Assembly (NCBI GenBank): GCA_034190945.1
Contig: CM067223.1
Span: 66,896,515-66,960,514 of the forward strand
DNA length: 64,000 nt
Direction of reading: 5' to 3'
Source of the DNA: Octodonta nipae
Lineage: Eukaryota; Arthropoda; Insecta; Coleoptera; Chrysomelidae
A model generated the notes under the pieces. That model saw only the letters and a program-made list of their open reading frames with translations. It did no database searches and was not told the origin of the DNA. Both the position numbers and the translations under genes were made by a program. This document shows positions 57,181 to 64,000 of the stretch, in pieces (position 1 is the stretch's first letter; each line of letters opens with the position of its first letter).

Positions 57181-57870
57181 CTACTTTTTGATTAAGTGTA
57201 CCAAAACACAAATATTGTTAAAATTTATATAAGCCTTTCCTGCTTCAAATTCACCATTTTCTATTTGGACTAAGTCGTTAGAACATTGCCAATTATCTTT
57301 GCTAAACGATAAAAGCCTCCTATTTTTAAGTTCACATTTTGTTATATATGTGAGAAAGATGCGATTTTTTGAGCGATGCATTAGCTTCATCTGCTCACGT
57401 TCCCCTAGTTATAACTGGCAAAATTTGAGAGAAATCTCTAGAGAATATAACAATAGAACCACCCATTGGGCACTTACTGTTGCGCAGATCTCGCATTGTC
57501 CTGTCTAGTGCCTCAACCGCTTTATGAGATATAAAGGCCTCTTCCCAATCAAACTGCAATTCCTCATTAATGTTCCGGCACTACTCTGTTTGGAGATATT
57601 ATAAATGCTAATGACGTCATCACTACATTTTTTTAATGTCAGTTTGAATGTGGAATGGGCGGTTCGCCCACTTTCCAAAAGTGTGGCTGCTATGCCGGAC
57701 GATGCCACAGCTAGGGCAATTTTTCTGTCGGGTCGTACTTTTGCTAATAATAGATTTATTAAAAATGTTTTACCTGTGCCTTCAGGGGCATCTAAAAAAA
57801 TATTACCTTCATTACGATTATTATTTGAGGACAGTTTCCTATTCTATAATTACTCCAAAACAAAGATTAC
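57181..57870 (-). pseudogene. Helitron PIF1-type helicase fragment
   Basis: Minus-strand remnant of the helicase domain of a Helitron Rep-Hel protein. In order: 'FLDAPEGTGKTFLINLLLAK' (Walker A, near 57800), 'IALAVASSGIAATLL' and 'GRTAHSTFKLTLKK' (the PIF1-family block), then after shifts 'HKAVEALDRTMRDLRN', 'GGSIVIFSRDFSQILPVI' (Walker B region, with Ser for the usual Gly-Gly-Asp), and 'LKNRRLLSFSKDNWQCSND'. Frame breaks at ~57505 and ~57390. The Rep nuclease part is absent. Confidence 0.78.
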
Positions 57871-57899
57871 TGAAAGAAGTAGGGCCTTTTACTAAGTGA

Positions 57900-58510
57900 A
57901 GTAACATCTAAGGCTCGGAAGCTTGGCGCGGGGTCAGGGGTAGCGGTCGAATCACTCTGACACGAGATTAATTTCGTTGCGTCTTACATATTTTGATTTT
58001 GCTATATCTTCGAAGGTATTCATTTAAGTTGTATGGTGTAAAAGGAAAAAATATTCTTCATAAAATGCTCAAGCCAACTAAGGTAATTAAAATGAAAAGG
58101 ATTAATATCGTATTTGTCTAAATAGCGTTCCAATTACCCCTCTATATTGTTCATTTTTTTAAAGTATTAAAATGAGTATAGCATCTTATCCTTAAGAGAT
58201 ACATATGCCATCACTAACGTTTTGTAGACCTCTATAAGATACACAATTTCACCATACATTATTTTCTTATATCTCAAAGGGTTTATAGGCAGCGTTTTCG
58301 TTGAAAGGTCCCAGACGGCTTATTTTTTCCGACACTTCCAACAAATATCGTTATATTTCAGCCAATTAATAGAAAAACTTAACAATTCATATACTAAAAT
58401 CTTCCTCGAGAACCACTCTATCCACTGGTGAAAACAGTATGAAAATCGGTGCGGTGGTTTTTAAGTTTGTCGCGAACAGACAGACAGACGCGGCGGAGGA
58501 CTTTGTTTTA
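57900..58510. mobile_element. Helitron-associated non-coding segment
   Basis: Upstream of the helicase (in its orientation). Contains CTCGGAAGCTTGGCGCGGGG, TCGAATCACTCTGACACGAG and GAAAATCGGTGCGGTGGTTT followed by a CAGACAGACAGACGCGGCGG word, which I associate with insect Helitron or related repeats. Ends (TC, CTRR) not placed. Confidence 0.4.
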
Positions 58511-59122
58511 TAATATTTATAGATTACATAATTCTATTACTTCGTCCCTTACTTATAAACGAATTTCTTTGTTTGTTGTAAAATTCTGCTTACGCTTCGT
58601 GGTATATGAAAATAATTGCAATATTGTTCCTACGTAGGATTTTCACCATACTAGAAGTAATTACAATATATTTGTTGGAGAAATAAAAATGAGTTTGGTA
58701 GAAAATATTTAACGGTACAACAGTTCTACAAAATTTAAAAAATTCAACAGTAGTCTGTATAAACAAAGTAAAGACTATTAACCAAAGCAAACAACAGGAA
58801 GAAGCAAATATTAGGCCAATTAAACTGTGAGTTTTTGAAACATTCAAAAAGATAATCACAAAATTTTGTAAAAAGTTAACTTTATTTAAAGATCATTAAA
58901 TTCATATCTGATTTCATTCGTTCCTTTAATTTTTTTTCACTCATATTATATTTCCCACTCATTTAAGACGAAACACAGGACTTGCTCAACTCAAAGACAA
59001 GTTGCAATACTGTTCTTATATTTTACGCATTCTTATATTTCTAGTCGCTGTTTATTATGTTTCAGGTATCTACTAGCTTATAATTTAATTTTAAGGAGGG
59101 AGATGTAATTTACCAGGTTTAT

Positions 59123-59370
59123 TTTCACATATATAATTGTATTACTGTATTATTGTATATTACGTATTTCATTCCTTATTTTAAACATCATCCTGTACAT
59201 TATTTCTATTTATTATGATATTACTCACAGTTATTGTCAATAGTTAAGTACTGAATAATAATATTTACCACCTTATCTACGACCCTTTTAATTTACTGTA
59301 CCAATATGTTTGCTAACAAGAATATCATTTCTTTGTTCGACATAACTTTATCAATATTTTTGTTTACACA
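59123..59370 (+). repeat. Dispersed repeat, partner of 30899-31135
   Basis: Same order of shared words as the 30.9 kb copy. The flanks (58511-59122 and 59371-60157) are AT-rich without recognised genes. Confidence 0.6.
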
Positions 59371-61074
59371 AATCTTAATTCTGTAAAAGATTCAACAAAT
59401 TGGAAACTTTTGAAATCATTATTTTTGTTACCTAGCTTCTTAAATACGTTGAATTCAACTGTTATATTAAGTCAAAACTTGTAACATATTTCCGATTCGA
59501 CATTTTGTAAAGTTGTGTTTTAGTACTAAAATAAAATTATTTCCACTAATTTTATTTTGAAAAGCGCCGTGTTCTCCCATTCAGTGACTCTACTTTCTAT
59601 CTGACATTCTATCGCCTAAAATATTATGACGACATTGTGAATGTTATAAACAAAATAATAAGTACATTTGAATTATAGTGATATACAGAGCACATTCCAC
59701 AATTTACAATCTATGGTAGAATATAAAATGTATCAGTACACTGTTTGAGGCTGAGTGTATCAAAATTCAAAATTAGGAAAAAAGGAAAGAATTGACGGAT
59801 CTGTTGTGTCTTATGAAAGGATTTTCAACGAATATTAATAAGACGCTTACCGAAATCAAAAGTGAACGTAAAATACTAACTCTCCTGTACAAGATATTGC
59901 AGCTGTATCACAATTTTTATCAAATTGAATTAAATACACATCCAATAGTCAAAAAAAAATACAATCAGTAATTGAAAAAATTATCTGGCTATCTATTAAT
60001 ATCACTTCAGTTATTTAACAGGCAGACAACAGGTGAATTAAAAAGAATTCAAATTGATAATTATAAAATGTAGGTATATTTTAGCAGAGTATTTTAACCT
60101 ATTTATTTTCTATAAATGTATATACTTTTATGAATGATTTCATTTTACAGCTGAGGTTACAGAAAGGGGTGACTCAATTATGCTGGAGTTACATGGCGCG
60201 AAGCTCGGCTCGTGACCCTTTCTAGAAATGCAAAAAAATCCGGGATATATCCTTTGTATATTCTCTGGTACTGACAAAAATTTCTTTTGAAGAGCAATAC
60301 CGCTTACCGATTTATAGGACAAAAAATTCATAATTTATGGGTATAGCAAGGGTGAGTTTATTTTCATTGCATTTCGACAGGTAGATTGGCTCGGCGCGTG
60401 GAGGCCAACAAATGTCGGTCCACATGAAAGGCTCGTCGGCCTGCTTTGTCCTGTGATGGTTTCAATAAAAAATAGTTAAATGGTAGCAAATAAATCGTTG
60501 GGCACGTGTTAAAACAAAATTATGATATTTAAATATGAATTTAACAATTTATTACAGAAATAAACCATACCGGATCTGTTTTTGATTCACGATATTAAAT
60601 TGGAGTAATACTTCTACTGAATTACTATACAGTTATTTAAAAAGACCCCAATAATATACTTTAAGTAATACACTTAAAATAAAGGTATTTATGCAAATAT
60701 TGTATCCCAAATGGAGGCTAATCACACCTCAAATTATTTACTTAGAATATTTTAATGGCATGGTAATTATGCTGAACTAATCATAAATGATGATTTTAAG
60801 TAGGTAGCAGGTAGTAGAAATACCCATAATACATAAATTTTACAAATCCATACCAACCCAGAACACAAAAAAATATATTGAATTTAATGCAGTATCGAAT
60901 CTTCATAAATCACAACAATTTGGACAGGGCAATATAATCCTATCTGAGTAATGCATTATAAATCTTAGGAAATATTAAATATTATTCAGTACGAAACAGG
61001 GTTGCTCTGTACGTTTATCATTTGTTTGTTCAAAGTTATTGTCAATATCTAGTGCGCGTTAGTAGATAGTGAAA

Positions 61075-61452
61075 GATGGAGTGGTCCAATGATATATTTT
61101 TGCATTCTTAAGTTTTTACGAGAACGAACCTACGCTGTGGAACCCCAAAAATGTTAATTACAAAAACCGAAATGAGCAGCAAGACGCATGGGGTAGAACA
61201 GAAGCTGGTTTAATGCAGAGTACTGGGTGGAAAACTTCAGCAAATGAATTAAAATAGAAAAGGGATTCATTAATGGCTACCTACAGAAAATTAAGGAATA
61301 GAGTAAAACAATCAATGACGACAGGCAGTGGAGCAAGCGACGTTTATGAACCCCATTGGGAATTTTATGACACCATGTCAATATTTTTAGATGATGTATA
61401 TAAACCAAGAACTACCATGGATTCTGATTTAAATAAACATATTTTGCATTAA
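61075..61452 (+). pseudogene. MADF (Myb/SANT-like) domain protein remnant
   Basis: ATG at 61075 gives 'MEWSNDIFLH'; after a shift near 61108 the frame reads 'FLSFYENEPTLWNPKNVNYK', 'NRNEQQDAWGRTEAGL', a TAG stop (~61257), then 'KRDSLMATYRKLRNRVKQSM' and 'EPHWEFYDTMSIFLDDVY'. The spacing of Tyr/Pro-x-Leu-Trp, Tyr, Trp, the basic helix 'YRKLRNRV' and Trp-x-Phe-Tyr matches the MADF fold, a DNA-binding domain common in insect regulators and Harbinger second ORFs. One shift and one stop; C-terminal region after 'MDSDLNKHILH' is short. Confidence 0.7.
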
Positions 61453-61889
61453 TACATCTACTGATAACCTGACAACTGATGTAAAATAAATGCTGGAGTT
61501 TGACTAATTAATAAATTTTGTAATTTAGTTTTACTTTCAAATATTTTTTACACATTATTTTAGTGATATTTATTTTAATACTAATTCCCATATCCAAGTA
61601 CCAATTTGTTCAATTAACCAATTTCCATCATTTCGTCGGATTCCAGAAAGTAGGAAAAACCTCTTATAAAGCGATATCTACTGACGTCTCTGAAACTTAA
61701 TCAATTTAAATATTTTCAATTTTAATATAATAAGATACGTTGACAGCTAATTACATACATGTTTTCATTACGTAAACGGTTCAATGATTTTGCAAGCTTC
61801 AAATTTAACCTGTGTACGTTTCTAATTTATAAAAATTGTTCAATTAGTAAAGCACACAAAGGGTTGCCTTGTTTATGTATTTACCTTTA

Positions 61890-62317
61890 GCTCAGGTCAT
61901 TTACGGAGAAAACGACCTTTAGGTGACAAAATTAATAGTAGAACAAAACCAACATCAAACTGGGTATGAGACGATCTATCGCTTGAGTTAATAAGAATGT
62001 TTTAGCTATAAAATTAAAAAATATATAACCGACTTTTTTTGGAATTTTGGGTAAATGTTACATTATCTAAAAAAACAGTTAACAAAATTGAGCGTACAGT
62101 AGCTCATTTTGTAGGTTTTTCATTTCTCTTCAACATTGCCCATAGTAGCAAATAGGGTTTTATGATGGATTTTGTGTAAAAGGTAAAAAACTAAATTGTT
62201 ACCGATTTTTCGCGTTTTTTTTGTTAAAAAACGCATCCATAAAAAAATGTCAATTTTATGTCAATTAGACGGTTTTGGTTTACTGTTTTGTCACATATTT
62301 TCGTAAATGACCTGGGC
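61890..62317. mobile_element. MITE, 428 bp, TA target duplication (mariner-like)
   Basis: Left end GCTCAGGTCATTTACG (61890-61905), right end CGTAAATGACCTGGGC (62302-62317), 15 of 16 paired. TA flanks both ends (61888-61889, 62318-62319), as for Tc1/mariner. No coding. A partial relative is at 33497-33823. Confidence 0.75.
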
Positions 62318-63399
62318 TACTTATCTTAATGGGGCATCATGCTCCACTACAATAAAACAAAAATGTAATTTTTTATAAACTTTTATTAAACAAAATATTT
62401 TATGACTTTGTTTCATTTGGTTCTTTATTCACTAATATTTGTTTTCTGGGTTACAAACACTATATCAAAATGTTAATCTTGTATATTAAAAAAATATAAT
62501 AATTCTTGACAGTAATTTTTTCCCTTGAGTCACTAAGTTAGCTGGCATGTAACTAGTTTCTACAATGTTATTATTAATAACCTTCTGAATGAAATTATAT
62601 CGCAAATATGTTGTGAACATCTAAAAGTTTGGTGAAAATTAAATTCACTTTCTTAAATCTTCTGATAAAGCCATGTAACCTGATTCAAAACTATTAAAGG
62701 GTACAGTTTTTTGGTTTTTTACTTTGCCGAGAAACAGCAGAATCACATTTTACAAAACATCTATCTAATTTCGATTTTGTTTGATACAATTATTTAATAT
62801 GAGATGTCAAACCCTAAGAATTGTGTTTTAGAAACCTACTCTATTTCATGATTTTATAGGTTCACTTTATAAGGATGTACAGATTATAACATAACTGTAA
62901 TTATTAACTTACTAATAGCCATACTGCAACGCCTCTAATTTTAAAAAGATCTCTATAACTTAAATAGTAATGATAGATTAATTTAAATTAATTTTAATGA
63001 TAATTTTAAAAATATTTTTACAAACTTGCGATATAAATAATAACAATTTAACACCACAAATTCGGCAGCGGCAACAATCCTTTTTGTCACAAGGCAGACT
63101 TGCGACAAAGAGACGACACAGATGTTTGGATACCCAAATATCGAATCTGAAAGAATGAAATGAAAACTTCAAACGTGCCTACTAGTCGGTAACTAAAAAA
63201 GTGGGTTGAAAAAAAAAGGGTCACGAGCCGAGCTTCGAGCCGTCTGACACCACCTTTACAGACCCCAACTTTCTACCTAATAGCGACATGGAAAGTAGTT
63301 TAGAAAATATTGGGAGTAATACAAAATATACAGAAAACAGTCTAGTAAAGAGTAGTGATTATGAGATATCTATCTATATATGTAAAATTTAAAGTACAT

Positions 63400-63999
63400 G
63401 TATTATACAGGGTAGAAGTGGTAGAAACAAATTTAACATTTGCATCACAAAGCAACAAAAAATAGCATGTCATCTGTTACAAAAGCATTTAAGTGAAGAA
63501 CATGTCCACAGATTTCGGAGTTTGCCTATTAGAAGTCGTGAACGTTATATTTTAGATATAACACCAGAGAACCAATTAATGTTGGATTTCTTGTTGTCAC
63601 AAGGAGATCAAACATACAATTCAAAAGAGATGCATTATTCTGCAAGGCATGTCCACTGTGACTTGTTTTTTTTTCAAAAACACTATTAGGATTCATTTTA
63701 TTAAAAAATGGTCTGATTTATCAAATTGAAGTGAGAGAATACTTATGAAGACTACGAATCAAGTACAGCACCTTTCCATCTGAATAAATCTAATGTAGTA
63801 AGAAATATTTTATTTCCTCCATTAAGAGAAGACGAAATCATTGGGCTTATAAAATATGACGAATCATTTTGTATGCTAATAAAATGTTGGCAAAATATAA
63901 TACTTTGAGATGATAAGACAAAGAATACGATTAATAGGACAATTTATTTCAACTACAAAAAAAATAGATAAAAATATTATTGATCTGAAGTGTGTATTT
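63400..63999 (+). pseudogene. Zinc-finger-type repetitive protein fragment, continues past the window
   Basis: Blocks in shifting frames: 'ACHLLQKHLSEEHVHRFRSL' (half of a C2H2-like finger), 'RSRERYILDITPENQLMLDF', 'LLSQGDQTYNS' (63480-63620); 'RNILFPPLREDEIIGLIKYD' (63800-63860); 'RQRIRLIGQFISTTKKIDKN' (63912 onward, to the edge). This order is like repetitive animal proteins with an N-terminal finger and a recombinase-like C-terminus (Crypton-like), from memory and unverified. Stops and shifts throughout. Confidence 0.35.
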
Positions 64000-64000
64000 G

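Larger units (their letters stand above)
60158..63262. mobile_element. TIR-bounded ~3.1 kb element with MADF remnant
   Basis: Inverted repeats at the two edges: CGAAGCTCGGCTCGTGACCC (~60199-60218) and its reverse complement (~63219-63238), perfect over 20 bp, continuing outward as AAAGGGGTGAC and (inverted) AAAGGTGGTGTC. Inside are a decayed MADF-domain ORF (61075-61452) and a nested MITE (61890-62317). MADF/Myb-type second proteins are a feature of PIF/Harbinger elements, but no DDE transposase was found, so the superfamily is unproven. Confidence 0.5.

Overview
The window looks like intergenic, repeat-dominated nuclear DNA of an animal, most likely an insect. It is AT-rich, has GT-AG introns and no operons, tRNA or rRNA genes that I can support, and almost every recognisable coding stretch is a transposable element relic. 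Families seen: Ty3/gypsy (including an env-bearing errantivirus type), Bel-Pao, Jockey-like and CR1-like LINEs, Penelope-like elements (PLEs), hAT, Helitron, MITEs, a MADF-bearing TIR element, and two repeat-associated protein families I cannot name. The only host gene recognised is UMPS (orotate phosphoribosyltransferase / orotidine-5'-phosphate decarboxylase), and it is in pieces.

Layout. 1-6.2 kb: errantivirus pol/env remnant cut by a Jockey-like LINE, which joins a CR1-like LINE. 8.3-13.8 kb: hammerhead-ribozyme (HHR) repeats, a Penelope element with 0.4 kb inverted terminal repeats, a broken UMPS decarboxylase exon and a 0.9 kb hairpin. 14.4-20.7 kb: AT-rich DNA with ~235 bp tandem repeats and a possible non-coding spliced transcript. 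20.8-23.7 kb: an almost complete hAT transposon with 8 bp target duplication. 26.4-30.8 kb: hAT relic and a large LINE. 31.4-33.3 kb: UMPS exons 1-2 (minus strand) with a candidate divergent first exon. 34-35.2 kb: gypsy relic. 38-42.4 kb: unnamed repeat protein, ~280 bp tandem repeats, Bel-Pao with 3' LTR. 42.6-46.5 kb: degenerate second copy of the UMPS exons, invaded by an HHR repeat and a second gypsy element. 48-54.1 kb: MITE, tandem-repeat element, pseudogene, and a 1.4 kb Penelope palindrome. 54-64 kb: AT microsatellites, Helitron helicase relic, a ~3.1 kb TIR element with a MADF remnant and nested MITE, and a zinc-finger-type repeat protein.

The strongest unusual signal is a dispersed ~325 nt repeat carrying a hammerhead ribozyme. 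All invariant core bases are present at 13707-13778 (+) and 43140-43249 (-). Two cleavage sites 325 nt apart at 13447/13772 define a full monomer, as expected for a retrozyme-like element copied from a self-cleaving (possibly circular) RNA. Rearranged copies also carry the minimal, stem-III-less hammerhead motif typical of Penelope elements, and a Penelope element with that motif lies next door. This suggests, but does not prove, that Penelope-type reverse transcriptase mobilises the ribozyme repeat.
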